Of a stretch of DNA of 64,000 bases, positions 52,989 through 61,059 are shown piece after piece. Below the pieces are notes generated by a model. It searched no databases. It was not told where the DNA came from and was given only the letters and a program-made list of their open reading frames with translations. Source of the DNA: Micromonospora sp. WMMD1120 (GTDB taxonomy: Bacteria; Actinomycetota; Actinomycetes; Mycobacteriales; Micromonosporaceae); assembly GCF_029626235.1 (NCBI RefSeq), contig NZ_JARUBO010000005.1, positions 6,916,001 to 6,980,000 on the forward strand, in the 5' to 3' direction. Every line of letters starts with the position of its first letter. Positions within the stretch are counted from its first letter, which is position 1. The translations under genes were made by a program, and so were the position numbers.

Positions 52989-53372
52989 ATGAACCTGGCA
53001 CTGTGGATCGCTGCCGGACTGCTGGCGGCGGTCGCCCTGCTCGCGGGCAGCACCAAGACATTCGTACCCAAGGAGAAGCTGGCGGCGACCCACGGCGGTG
53101 GGTGGACCGGCGACGCCAGCGTCGGGTTCGTCAAGACCCTCGGGGTCCTCGAACTCCTCGCCGCGGTCGGCCTGATCCTGCCCGCCGTGCTGGACATCGC
53201 GCCGGTGCTGGTGCCGGTGACGGCCGTCTGCTGGGTCCTGCTGATGGTCGGCGCGATCATCACCCACCTGCGGCACGACGAGGCGAGGTTCACGGTGCTG
53301 AACCTGACCTATCTGGCCCTGGCGGCCTTCGTGGCGTGGGGTCGACTCGGGCCCGAGCCGTTCGGCGGCTGA
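52989..53372 (+). CDS. DoxX-family membrane protein
   Basis: 127 aa with four membrane helices. WIAAGLLAAVALLAGSTKTFVPKEKL and KTLGVLELLAAVGLILPAVL carry the DoxX pattern. DoxX-like and carboxymuconolactone decarboxylase-like proteins are common ECF41 targets, and the divergent sigma factor with a matching promoter fits that scheme. It is thought to take part in redox or stress protection of the membrane, but the reaction is unknown. ATG at 52989 after GGAAGGA. Confidence 0.88.
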   Translation: MNLALWIAAGLLAAVALLAGSTKTFVPKEKLAATHGGGWTGDASVGFVKTLGVLELLAAVGLILPAVLDIAPVLVPVTAVCWVLLMVGAIITHLRHDEARFTVLNLTYLALAAFVAWGRLGPEPFGG

Positions 53373-53396
53373 GCGGGCCGGTCTTATCATCGGCTC

Positions 53397-53732
53397 GTGT
53401 CCCTGTGGGAGAGCGTCACGCGCATCGGCGCACCCCTGCTCATGGTTGCGGGTTCCCTAGTCGTGCTCTTCGGCGTCTTCTCCGCCCCGCCCGAGAAATT
53501 CTCACGGCCGCGCGGCTGGCAGTGGGCTTGGATGGGTCTGTGGCTGATGTTGGTGGGCGAGGCGGCCTTCGGCGACGATCGGCAGTGGTTCGAGCGGGCC
53601 TGGAAGGGTGCTGTCGCGCTGCTCGTCGCCGTGGCCGTGGTCGTGGCGGCGGTCCGTCGTCACCGGTGGAGGGCTGGACGGGGCGACGGCCAGCAGCCCG
53701 GGAGTGGGCTCAGAGGTCCGACAGCGTCTTGA
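53397..53732 (+). CDS. small membrane protein, hypothetical
   Basis: 111 aa, GTG start at 53397, 24 bp after the DoxX stop, so possibly in the same transcript. Three hydrophobic segments (APLLMVAGSLVVLFGVF, WMGLWLMLVGEAAF, AVALLVAVAVVVAAV) and a charged, disordered tail. The 3' end overlaps the convergent next gene by 23 bp. Not recognised. Confidence 0.65.
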   Translation: MSLWESVTRIGAPLLMVAGSLVVLFGVFSAPPEKFSRPRGWQWAWMGLWLMLVGEAAFGDDRQWFERAWKGAVALLVAVAVVVAAVRRHRWRAGRGDGQQPGSGLRGPTAS

Positions 53733-54177
53733 TGTCGTGGGCGGCGAGCAGCGCGGGCAGCGGATCGGCCAAGCGTCGACGCCGGGGTCGCCAGATGCGG
53801 CCCACGTTCGTCGACGCGTTGGGCCCCGGGACGTCGTAGGGGCCGCCTGCGGGATAGACCGTCAGCACGCTCCCCCACATACCCGCGTCCACCCAGCCCA
53901 TCCGCTCGATCTCGGTCCAGGCGTACGAGCGGCGCAGACCCCGACGGCTGCGGACGAGCAGCCCGACGTCGTCCGCGAGCACCGCGTTCCGCCAACTCGT
54001 GGAGGCGACGATGACCGACGCCGCGCCGAGCGCCAGCACGGTCCCTACGAACAGATCGAAGAGGATCCACACCACGATCATCAGGACCAGGATCGCGCCG
54101 GGTATCGCGACGGCGGGCCACACCCGCGACTGCCCGAGAACAATCGTCTCGCCCACCGGACGCGCCGACTCCCCCAT
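53710..54177 (-). CDS. membrane protein with PH-like domain
   Basis: 155 aa. Two adjacent membrane helices (VAIPGAILVLMIVVWILFD, LFVGTVLALGAASVIV) precede a cytoplasmic beta-rich segment (NAVLADDVGLLVRSRRGLRRSYAWTEIERMGWVD, SVLTVYPAGG) with the PH-domain pattern of small actinobacterial membrane proteins. Function unknown. Convergent with the preceding small gene. Confidence 0.75.
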   Translation of the reverse strand: MGESARPVGETIVLGQSRVWPAVAIPGAILVLMIVVWILFDLFVGTVLALGAASVIVASTSWRNAVLADDVGLLVRSRRGLRRSYAWTEIERMGWVDAGMWGSVLTVYPAGGPYDVPGPNASTNVGRIWRPRRRRLADPLPALLAAHDIKTLSDL

Positions 54178-54180
54178 GGA

Positions 54181-54473
54181 GGTTCACGATAGTGAATGCT
54201 CCTCGGCCGGGCACCGGCCAGCACCGCACCTCCGACAGGAGGACACCCCACGTCCAGTCGCCGTCGAGGGCTGCCGGAAGGCTCCAGCCGTACTCCGGCG
54301 TCCAGTGCGACGAGCTCGTCGGGCACCGCGGTCGGCGAACCGTCCGGGCCCTCGGCGCTGACCGACGAGCGGATCTGCTCGATCGGAGTGCTCGGCCAGC
54401 GCTCTCCCTTGGCGGCCAGGAAACGGGACACCCGGGCGGACACCGTCGGATCGTCGAGTACGTGCACCGGCAC
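54181..54473 (-). pseudogene. possible frameshifted gene remnant
   Basis: On the minus strand, codons with strong G/C third-position bias run from 54473 (MPVHVLDDPTVSARVSRFL and onward to PDELVALDA), then the protein-like reading continues in another frame (EYGWSLPAALDGDWTWGVLL to FTIVNL). A single frameshift near position 54300 would join both parts into a protein of about 95 aa. I do not recognise the family. It could instead be non-coding with chance frames; this gap of 384 bp is otherwise empty apart from the MerR operator region at its right end. Confidence 0.3.
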
Positions 54474-54530
54474 ACCGTACGGCGTGCCTACCGACGCGGT
54501 CCGCTGTCGCTCGGGTCACATCGCTTGACG

Positions 54531-54558
54531 TGAAGCGCTTGAAGTTGGGGACGCTTCA
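54531..54558. promoter_or_regulatory. inverted repeat operator candidate of the MerR gene
   Basis: TGAAGCG (54531-54537) and CGCTTCA (54552-54558) are perfect complements with 14 bases between. A -35-like TTGACG directly precedes the first arm and the MerR ATG follows four bases after the second. This is a suitable autoregulatory MerR site. Confidence 0.5.
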
Positions 54559-54561
54559 GCC

Positions 54562-55023
54562 ATGGCAGCGACCACGACAGCTCGAAAGCGGGTGGAGCCG
54601 CCCCTGACCATCCAGGAGATGGCCCAGCGGTCCGGCTTCAGCGAGCCGACGCTGCGGTACTACGAGAAGGTGGGTCTGCTCGGCCCGGTCCCGCGGGACG
54701 ACAGCAGCGGTCACCGCCGCTACTCCGCGGTGCTCGCCGAGCGCGTCGACGCCCTGGCCTGCCTCCGGTCGTCCGGGATGAGCATCGCGGAGATGCGCCG
54801 CTACCTGACGCTGCTCGACCAGGGCGGTCGCGCGGCCGCCGCCGAACAGCACGAGCTGTTCGCCCGGCACGCCGACCGGCTGTCCGAGGAGATCGAGCGC
54901 CTTCGGGTACGGCAGGCGTACCTGCGCGCCAAGGCGGACATGTGGGACGCCCGGTACCGCGCTGATGACGCCGCCGAGGCGTATGCAATCGAGCAGGTTC
55001 AGCGAGCACTCCGGAAGTTTTGA
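54562..55023 (+). CDS. MerR-family transcriptional regulator
   Basis: 153 aa. The winged HTH is canonical: LTIQEMAQRSGFSEPTLRYYEKVGLLGPVPRDDSSGHRRYS, followed by the dimerisation helix. No Cys pair of the metal-sensing type is present, so an organic or redox ligand is likelier. Six bases separate its stop from the NAD-dependent reductase gene, which it probably controls. Confidence 0.92.
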   Translation: MAATTTARKRVEPPLTIQEMAQRSGFSEPTLRYYEKVGLLGPVPRDDSSGHRRYSAVLAERVDALACLRSSGMSIAEMRRYLTLLDQGGRAAAAEQHELFARHADRLSEEIERLRVRQAYLRAKADMWDARYRADDAAEAYAIEQVQRALRKF

Positions 55024-55029
55024 GCAACG

Positions 55030-56082
55030 ATGGGACATACCGTGCGAAACACCATGGAACTTCAGGCCACCGACGACGCGCCGGTGCTGGTGACCGGTGC
55101 CACCGGTCACCTCGGCAGCCACTCCGTCGCGCGTCTGCTCGACGAGGGTTACCGGGTACGGGTCGTCATCCGCGAGTCCGGCCAGCGCGACGAGATCCTC
55201 GACCGGCTCCGGCAGCCGGACGACCGGGTCGAGTTCCGCACCGCCGCCCTCTCCGCCGACGAGGGCTGGCCCGAGGCCGTCGACGGGGTGCGGTACGTGC
55301 TGCACCACGCCTCACCGTTTCCGTTCACCCCGCCGGAGAACGACGACGAGGTGATCCGGCCGGCCCGCGACGGCGCGCTGCGCGTCCTGCGGGCCGCCCG
55401 CGCCGCAGGCGTGCGCCGGGTGGTCCTGACCTCGTCGTACGCGGCGGTGGGCTACACCGTGAAGCCCGACGGCCGGTACAGCGAGGCGGACTGGACCAAC
55501 GTTGACGACGACATCCCGGCGTACCAGCGGTCGAAGACGCTCGCCGAGCGCGCGGCCTGGGACTTCGTCCGGGAGTACGGCGGGGTCGAGCTGAGCGTGG
55601 TCAACCCGACCGGCATCTTCGGACCGCTGCTGGGCGCCCGGCTGTCCGCGTCGACCGGCCTGGTGCGGGCGTTCCTCACCGGAGCGATGCCTGTCGTACC
55701 CCGGATGTACTTCGGGGTGGTGGACGTCCGGGACGTTGTCGACCTGCACCTGCGCGCGATGCTGCACCCGGCCGCCGCCGGCGAACGCTTCATCGGCGTC
55801 GGCGGCCCGTCGATCAGCTTCTTCGACCTGGCGACGATGCTGGCGCGGCACCTGCCGAGCCTGGCAGACCGGGTGCCGGCGCGGGAGCTGACGGTCGCGG
55901 AGGTACGCGCCGCCGCCGCGACCGAGCCGGGCCTGCGGGACGCCGCCGCCCTGGGTGGACAGGTCCCGGTGATCAGCAACGGGAAGGCCCGTACGGTGCT
56001 CGGCTGGCAACCCCGCCCGGTGGAGACCACCATCACCGACACCGCCGACAGTCTCGTCAAGCACGGCCTGGTAACCCCCTGA
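55030..56082 (+). CDS. NAD-dependent epimerase/dehydratase-type reductase
   Basis: 350 aa extended SDR. GxxGxxG motif in VLVTGATGHLGSHSV, then RVVLTSSYAAVGY (Ser) and the YxxxK pair in PAYQRSKTLAERAAW, with Tyr and Lys of the catalytic set. The order resembles dihydroflavonol-4-reductase/aldehyde-reductase-like proteins. Likely NADP-linked reduction of an aldehyde or ketone. It is in an operon with the MerR regulator, a pairing common for detoxifying reductases. Start at the ATG 55030; 55054 is an alternative. Confidence 0.87.
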   Translation: MGHTVRNTMELQATDDAPVLVTGATGHLGSHSVARLLDEGYRVRVVIRESGQRDEILDRLRQPDDRVEFRTAALSADEGWPEAVDGVRYVLHHASPFPFTPPENDDEVIRPARDGALRVLRAARAAGVRRVVLTSSYAAVGYTVKPDGRYSEADWTNVDDDIPAYQRSKTLAERAAWDFVREYGGVELSVVNPTGIFGPLLGARLSASTGLVRAFLTGAMPVVPRMYFGVVDVRDVVDLHLRAMLHPAAAGERFIGVGGPSISFFDLATMLARHLPSLADRVPARELTVAEVRAAAATEPGLRDAAALGGQVPVISNGKARTVLGWQPRPVETTITDTADSLVKHGLVTP

Positions 56083-56125
56083 CCCACCCCGCACCGCCCG
56101 TGCCGCCAGGCGTCGCCCGCGGCAA

Positions 56126-56199
56126 TGATCGCGCTCGATCCAGGATGTAGTGGCCTCCCGCGCCAAGGACACCACTAGAACAAGGATCGAGCGCGATCA
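56126..56199. terminator. palindromic element between convergent genes
   Basis: TGATCGCGCTCGATCC (56126-56141) is exactly complementary to GGATCGAGCGCGATCA (56184-56199). Inside, TAGTGG (56148-56153) pairs with CCACTA (56172-56177). Being between two convergent genes it can serve as terminator for both. The GATCGCGCT core is also in the hairpin at 34151. Confidence 0.7.
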
Positions 56200-56230
56200 C
56201 GGCCCGACACCGCCCGGGGCGCTCGGCCCG

Positions 56231-58936
56231 TCAGCGGCGGAGGGTGAGGATCAGGTCCGCCACCAGGGCGGTCCAGCCGGTCTGGTGCCAGGCGCCCAGG
56301 CCGGCGCCGTTGTCGCCGTGGAAGTACTCGGGGAAGGCGACCAGGTCCCGCCAGTCACCGTGGGTCTGGAAGAGCTGGCACGCGCCGTAGATCGGTCGTC
56401 GCCCCCAGTCGTCCTGGGTGAACAGCGAGATCAGCCGGGCGGAGAGGTCGTCGGCGATCTCGTCCAGGGTGCGCTTCACACCGGAGCGCGTCGGGTACTC
56501 CACCTGGAGGTCGTCGCCGAAGAACGCCGCGTAGTCGCGCAGCGCGCTGATCAGCAGGAAGTTCGTCGGCATCCAGATCGGCCCGCGCCAGTTCGAGTTG
56601 CCGCCGAACAGCCCGCTGGTCGACTCGGCCGGCTCGTAGCCGACGGAGAACTCCTGCCCACCCAGGGTGACCGAGAACGGCTTGTCCAGGTGCGCGCGGG
56701 ACAGCGTCCGCAGGCCGAAGTCGGAGAGGAACTCGTCCGGGTCGAGCATCCGGGCGAGCAGCCGGACCACCTGCTCCGGGCCGACCATGGACAGCAGCCG
56801 CTGCTGCCGCCCGTCGGGGCCCAGCCGGCGGGTGCCGATCACCTGCGCGTACTCCGGGCGGTTGGTGAGGAACCAGCGCAGCCGCGCGCCCAGCTCCGGC
56901 AGGTGGTGCAGGGTCCTCGCGGTGAGCCGGGTGGTGGCGGCCAGCGGCAGCAGCCCGACGACGGACCGGACCTTCAGCGGCACCTTCGTGCCGTCGGCGA
57001 GGCGCAGCACGTCGTAGAAGAAGGCGTCCTCCTCGTCCCACAACCCCTGCTCGTACGCGGCGGCGGCGATGTAGGCGAAGTGCTCGAAGAACTTGGTGGC
57101 GGTGTCCACCCAGGTCCGGTCGTGTTCGGCCAGCACGATCGCGATGTCCAGCAGGTTGAGCGCGTACATGCCCATCCAGCCGGTGCCGTCGGACTGCTCC
57201 AGCACACCGGCCACCGGCAGCGCCGCCGAGCGGTCGAACGGCCCGACGTTGTCCAGCCCGAGGAAGCCGCCCTCGAAGACGTTGTTGCCGCCGGTGTCCT
57301 TGCGGTTGACCCACCAGGTGAAGTTGAGCAGCAGCTTGTGCATCACCCGGGCCAGGAACTCGTAGTCCCGACCGCCGTCGATCTCGAACACCTTCAGCGC
57401 GGCCCACGCGTGCACCGGCGGGTTGACGTCGCCGAACGCCCACTCGTACGCCGGGATCTGCCCGTTGGGGTGCAGGTACCACTCGCGCAGCAGGAGCAGC
57501 AGTTGCGCCTTGGCGAAGCCCGGGTCGACCCGGGCGATGCTCACGCAGTGGAACGCCAGGTCCCAGGCCGCGTACCAGGGGTACTCCCACGGGTCGGGCA
57601 TGGAGATCACGTCGAAGCTGGTCATGTGCCACCAGGCGCTGTTGCGCCCGTGCCGACGCCCGGCCGGTGGGGTGGAGTGCGGGTCGCCGTCGAGCCACCG
57701 CTTGACGTCGAAGTGGTAGAACTGCTTGCCCCACATCAGCCCGGCGATGGCCTGCCGCGCCACCAGTGCCTCGTCGGCGGTGGCGGCCGGCGGGATCACC
57801 CCGGCGAAGAACCGGTTCGCCTCGGCCCGCCGGGCCCAGACCACCGCCTCGAAGCCCTCGCTCAGGTCGGCCGGCGGCGGCGGCGCGGCGGCCGGCGGCG
57901 ACGCGGTGCGGGTCAGCCGCAGCCGGATCTGCCGCTGCCCGCCGGCCGGCACGTCGAGCACGTAGTGCAGCGCGCCCTTGGTGCCCTCGCGCGCCGGGTT
58001 GACGGTGGCCGCGCCGTTGACGACGTGGTCGTTGATGCCGTCCTTGGGATATTTCGAGCGCCCCGGCAGGCCCCAGAGCCGTTCGGCGTTCGTGTCGTTG
58101 TCACAGAGCAGCGGCACCGGGCCACCGTCACCCTCCAGCAGCAGCTGGCCCAGCACCCGGTGCTCGCCGACGAGCCGGGTGCCCTGGCCGGTGATCCGGG
58201 GAATCCGGTCGCCGCCGGGCAGGCCCCAGGCCCAGGTGTTGCGGAACCACAGGGTCGGCAGCACGTGCAGGGTCGCCGCCCGGTCGCCCCGGTTGACGAC
58301 AGTCACCACCATGCACAGGTCGGTCGGGGACGCCTTGGCGTAGTCGACGGTCACCGCCCAGTACCTGTCGTCGTCGAAGATCCCGGTGTCCACCAGCTCG
58401 TACTCGGTGTCGTCGCGGCCGCGCAACGCGTTCACCGCGACGATCTCGTCGTACGGGAAGGCGGCCTGCGGGTAGTGGTAGCGCCAGCGCATCCAGGAGT
58501 GCGTCGGGGTGCTGTCGAGATACCACCAGTACTCCTTGGCGTCCTCGCCGTGGTTGCCGCCGTCGCCCCCGAGGCCGAACATCCGCTCCTTGAGGATCGG
58601 GTCCTTGCCGTTCCACAGCGCGAGGGCGAAGGCGAAGGTCTGCCGGTCGTCGCAGACGCCCGCCATGCCGTCCTCGTTCCACCGGTAGGCTCTGGACCGC
58701 GCGTGGTCATGCGGGAAGTAGTCCCACGCCGTACCGTGCTCGCTGTAGTCCTCCCGCACCGTCCCCCACGCCCGTTCGGACAGATAGGGACCCCATGCGC
58801 GCCAGTCCTGCTCCCCCGAGTCGGCCTGGGCGAGCCGGAGCCGCTCAGCGTCGGGTGGCGAGGCGTCGGAGGACGATCCGTCAGTGATCACGTCAACATC
58901 TTTGACGTCGCCGCGGTACTTGACCACAGCAGCCAT
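56231..58936 (-). CDS. GH63-like / MGH1-type glucosidase
   Basis: 901 aa, intracellular (no signal). An N-terminal segment (WRAWGPYLSERAWGTVREDYS, YRWNEDGMAG) and the (alpha/alpha)6 toroid region (WGKQFYHFDVKRWLDGD, SMPDPWEYPWYAAWDLAFH, GFLGLDNVGPFDRS, GTGWMGMYALNLLDIA, NSNWRGPIWMPTNFLLI) are those of bacterial GH63/mannosylglycerate hydrolase-like enzymes. Acidic residues in WDLAFH and the GTGWM region are candidates for catalysis. Natural substrate is not certain: glucosylglycerate, mannosylglycerate or an alpha-glucoside. The gene is divergent from the debranching enzyme with 42 bp between the starts, so their control is linked. Confidence 0.88.
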   Translation of the reverse strand: MAAVVKYRGDVKDVDVITDGSSSDASPPDAERLRLAQADSGEQDWRAWGPYLSERAWGTVREDYSEHGTAWDYFPHDHARSRAYRWNEDGMAGVCDDRQTFAFALALWNGKDPILKERMFGLGGDGGNHGEDAKEYWWYLDSTPTHSWMRWRYHYPQAAFPYDEIVAVNALRGRDDTEYELVDTGIFDDDRYWAVTVDYAKASPTDLCMVVTVVNRGDRAATLHVLPTLWFRNTWAWGLPGGDRIPRITGQGTRLVGEHRVLGQLLLEGDGGPVPLLCDNDTNAERLWGLPGRSKYPKDGINDHVVNGAATVNPAREGTKGALHYVLDVPAGGQRQIRLRLTRTASPPAAAPPPPADLSEGFEAVVWARRAEANRFFAGVIPPAATADEALVARQAIAGLMWGKQFYHFDVKRWLDGDPHSTPPAGRRHGRNSAWWHMTSFDVISMPDPWEYPWYAAWDLAFHCVSIARVDPGFAKAQLLLLLREWYLHPNGQIPAYEWAFGDVNPPVHAWAALKVFEIDGGRDYEFLARVMHKLLLNFTWWVNRKDTGGNNVFEGGFLGLDNVGPFDRSAALPVAGVLEQSDGTGWMGMYALNLLDIAIVLAEHDRTWVDTATKFFEHFAYIAAAAYEQGLWDEEDAFFYDVLRLADGTKVPLKVRSVVGLLPLAATTRLTARTLHHLPELGARLRWFLTNRPEYAQVIGTRRLGPDGRQQRLLSMVGPEQVVRLLARMLDPDEFLSDFGLRTLSRAHLDKPFSVTLGGQEFSVGYEPAESTSGLFGGNSNWRGPIWMPTNFLLISALRDYAAFFGDDLQVEYPTRSGVKRTLDEIADDLSARLISLFTQDDWGRRPIYGACQLFQTHGDWRDLVAFPEYFHGDNGAGLGAWHQTGWTALVADLILTLRR

Positions 58937-58978
58937 TGTCGTCGTGGCGTGTTACACCTTGCCGCACGTGGAGGAAAC

Positions 58979-60922
58979 GTGATCGACATTCGGTTCGGCT
59001 CGCAGGTCTGCGGCGATCTGACCAGCGCGGCCAGCCGGGAGTGGCTGGTCCCCGACGGCCTCGGCGGGTACGCGATGGGCACCGTCGGCGGGCTGCGGAC
59101 CCGTCGCTACCACGGTCTGCTGGTGGTCCCCGGTGAGACGCCGGCGTCCCGCCGGGTGGGACTGGTCAGTCTCGACCCGGCGGTCACCCTGCCGTCCGGC
59201 GCGCGGGTACGCCTCGGCGCGCACGAGTGGGCCTCCGGCGACGTGGACCCGCGCGGCTTCGAGCTGCTGGAGCGCTTCGACCTGGTCGACGGGCTGCCCC
59301 GGTGGCGGTGGCGGATCGGCGCCGTGGTGATCGAGCGGGAGCTGGCGATGCTGCCCGGCCGCTCCTGCGTGGCGGTGGTGCACCGGCTGGTCGCCGGCGG
59401 GCCGGTCCGGCTGGACCTGTCGGCCGCCTGCACCTGGCGGGACGCGCACGGCGAACGGCGGGCCGACGGCCCGGTCCCGCAGGTCGAGCCGGTGGCTGAC
59501 GGCGCCGTGGTGGAGGGCGCGTACCGGCTCGCCGGCCCGGGCTGGACGCCCGAGGGGCAGTGGTGGCTGGGCGTGCACCACCGCGAGGAGGCCAACCGGG
59601 GTCTGCACCCGGACGAGGACCTGTGGTGCGCGGGCCGCTTCTCCGGCGAGCTGCGCCGCCCCGGCGACACGGTGTCGGTGCGTGCCTGGGCCGGGCAGCT
59701 CGACGAGGAGCCGCCGGCGGCCGAGGAGATCGTGGCGACGGCGCGGGAGCGCAACCGGCGGGTGGTGGCGACGGCCAAGCCGGCGGACGCCGTGGACGCC
59801 ACCCTGACGCTGGCCGCCGACGCGTTCGTGGTGCGCACCGGTCAGGCGGCGGTGGACGTGGTCGCCGGCTACCCGTGGTTCGGGGCGTGGTCCCGGGACA
59901 CGATGATCTCGTACGAGGGGTTGTTCCTCTGCACGGGCCGCGCCGACGAGGGGCGGGAGCTGCTGCGGGCGTACGCGGCGACGCTCTCCGAGGGGATGCT
60001 CGCCAACACCGCCGACACCGGCCGGGTGGAGTACAACACCGTCGACGGCACGCTGTGGTTCCTGCACGCGGTGAGCCGGCACGTCACCGTCACCGGTGAC
60101 ACCGACCTCGGCGACGAGCTGCTGCCCGCGCTGCGCGCGGTCGTCGACGCCCACGCGGCCGGCACCCGGTACGGCATCCGCGTCGACCCGGCCGACGGCC
60201 TGCTCACCCAGGGTGCCGCGGGAACCGCGCTGACCTGGATGGACGCGCGGGTGTACGGGGTGCCGGTGACCCCGCGTACCGGCAAGCCGGTCGAGGTCAA
60301 CGCGCTGTGGATCAACGGTCTGGCCGGGCTCGCCGAGTTGACCGAGTTGGCCGGGCAGGACGCGGGAGAGCTGTGGCGGCGGCACGGGCAGGCCACCGTC
60401 TCGTTCCGGGAGCGGTTCCCGGCGCCGACCGGGTGGCTGCACGACGTGCTGGACGCGCCCGCGCCGGCGTACCCGTTGGGTGGCGCGGCCCTGCACGACG
60501 ACGACGCGCTGCGCCCCAACCAGTTGCTGGCCTGGTCGCTGCCGTACGCGCCGTTGGAGCCGGACGAGGCGACGCTGCGGCGGGTGGCCGACGCGCTGCT
60601 GACCCCGCTCGGGCCGCGCAGCCTCGCCGCGGACTCGCCGGAGTTCGTGGGTCGGCACCGGGGCGGTCCGGCCGACCGGGACGGCGGCTACCACCAGGGC
60701 ACGGTCTGGCCGTGGTTGCTCGGTCCGTACGTGGACGCCGCCCGCCGGGGCAAGATGGCGGTCGATGACGCTTTCGTCGGCATTGAGGCCCATTTGACGG
60801 AGTATGGGATAGGCTCGGTGAGCGAGACGGCCGATGGCCTCGCGCCGCACGCCGCGACCGGCTGTCCCTTCCAGGCGTGGTCGGTGGCCGAGCTGCTGCG
60901 GGTGCGTCAAAGGGGCCAGTAG
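58979..60922 (+). CDS. glycogen debranching enzyme (amylo-alpha-1,6-glucosidase type)
   Basis: 647 aa. N-terminal GDE_N-like beta domain (REWLVPDGLGGYAMGTVGG, RRYHGLLV) and the GH133-type toroid (VVAGYPWFGAWSRDTMISYEGLF, NTADTGRVEYNTVDGTLWF, EVNALWINGLAGLAEL, GGYHQGTVWPWLLGPYV). The acid Asp in SRDTM and later Glu/Asp residues are intact. It hydrolyses alpha-1,6 branches in glycogen, and the usual GlgX is of a different family. Start at the GTG 58979 after GGAGG. Part of the alpha-glucan block that continues with a GT4 gene 137 bp downstream. Confidence 0.9.
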   Translation: MIDIRFGSQVCGDLTSAASREWLVPDGLGGYAMGTVGGLRTRRYHGLLVVPGETPASRRVGLVSLDPAVTLPSGARVRLGAHEWASGDVDPRGFELLERFDLVDGLPRWRWRIGAVVIERELAMLPGRSCVAVVHRLVAGGPVRLDLSAACTWRDAHGERRADGPVPQVEPVADGAVVEGAYRLAGPGWTPEGQWWLGVHHREEANRGLHPDEDLWCAGRFSGELRRPGDTVSVRAWAGQLDEEPPAAEEIVATARERNRRVVATAKPADAVDATLTLAADAFVVRTGQAAVDVVAGYPWFGAWSRDTMISYEGLFLCTGRADEGRELLRAYAATLSEGMLANTADTGRVEYNTVDGTLWFLHAVSRHVTVTGDTDLGDELLPALRAVVDAHAAGTRYGIRVDPADGLLTQGAAGTALTWMDARVYGVPVTPRTGKPVEVNALWINGLAGLAELTELAGQDAGELWRRHGQATVSFRERFPAPTGWLHDVLDAPAPAYPLGGAALHDDDALRPNQLLAWSLPYAPLEPDEATLRRVADALLTPLGPRSLAADSPEFVGRHRGGPADRDGGYHQGTVWPWLLGPYVDAARRGKMAVDDAFVGIEAHLTEYGIGSVSETADGLAPHAATGCPFQAWSVAELLRVRQRGQ

Positions 60923-61059
60923 CGCTTTACACGACCGCAACGGTGGTGTCGCCGCTGGTTATCTCGATCCCGGCAGGATTGGCCTCGATCCAGACGCGAC
61001 GGCGACACCGACTGCGGTGTCGGTCGGCGCGCGCCCGGGGACAACTCAAAGGGGGCCGC

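Noticed and set aside
53660-54475. Single 271-codon minus-strand gene covering the PH-like gene
   Set aside because: Its reading frame is the shifted shadow of the membrane PH-like protein; only its first part may belong to a frameshifted remnant.
56150-58978. N-terminal extension of the debranching-enzyme frame by 943 codons
   Set aside because: It is antisense to the GH63-like gene; the GDE family starts at 58979 with a GGAGG site.
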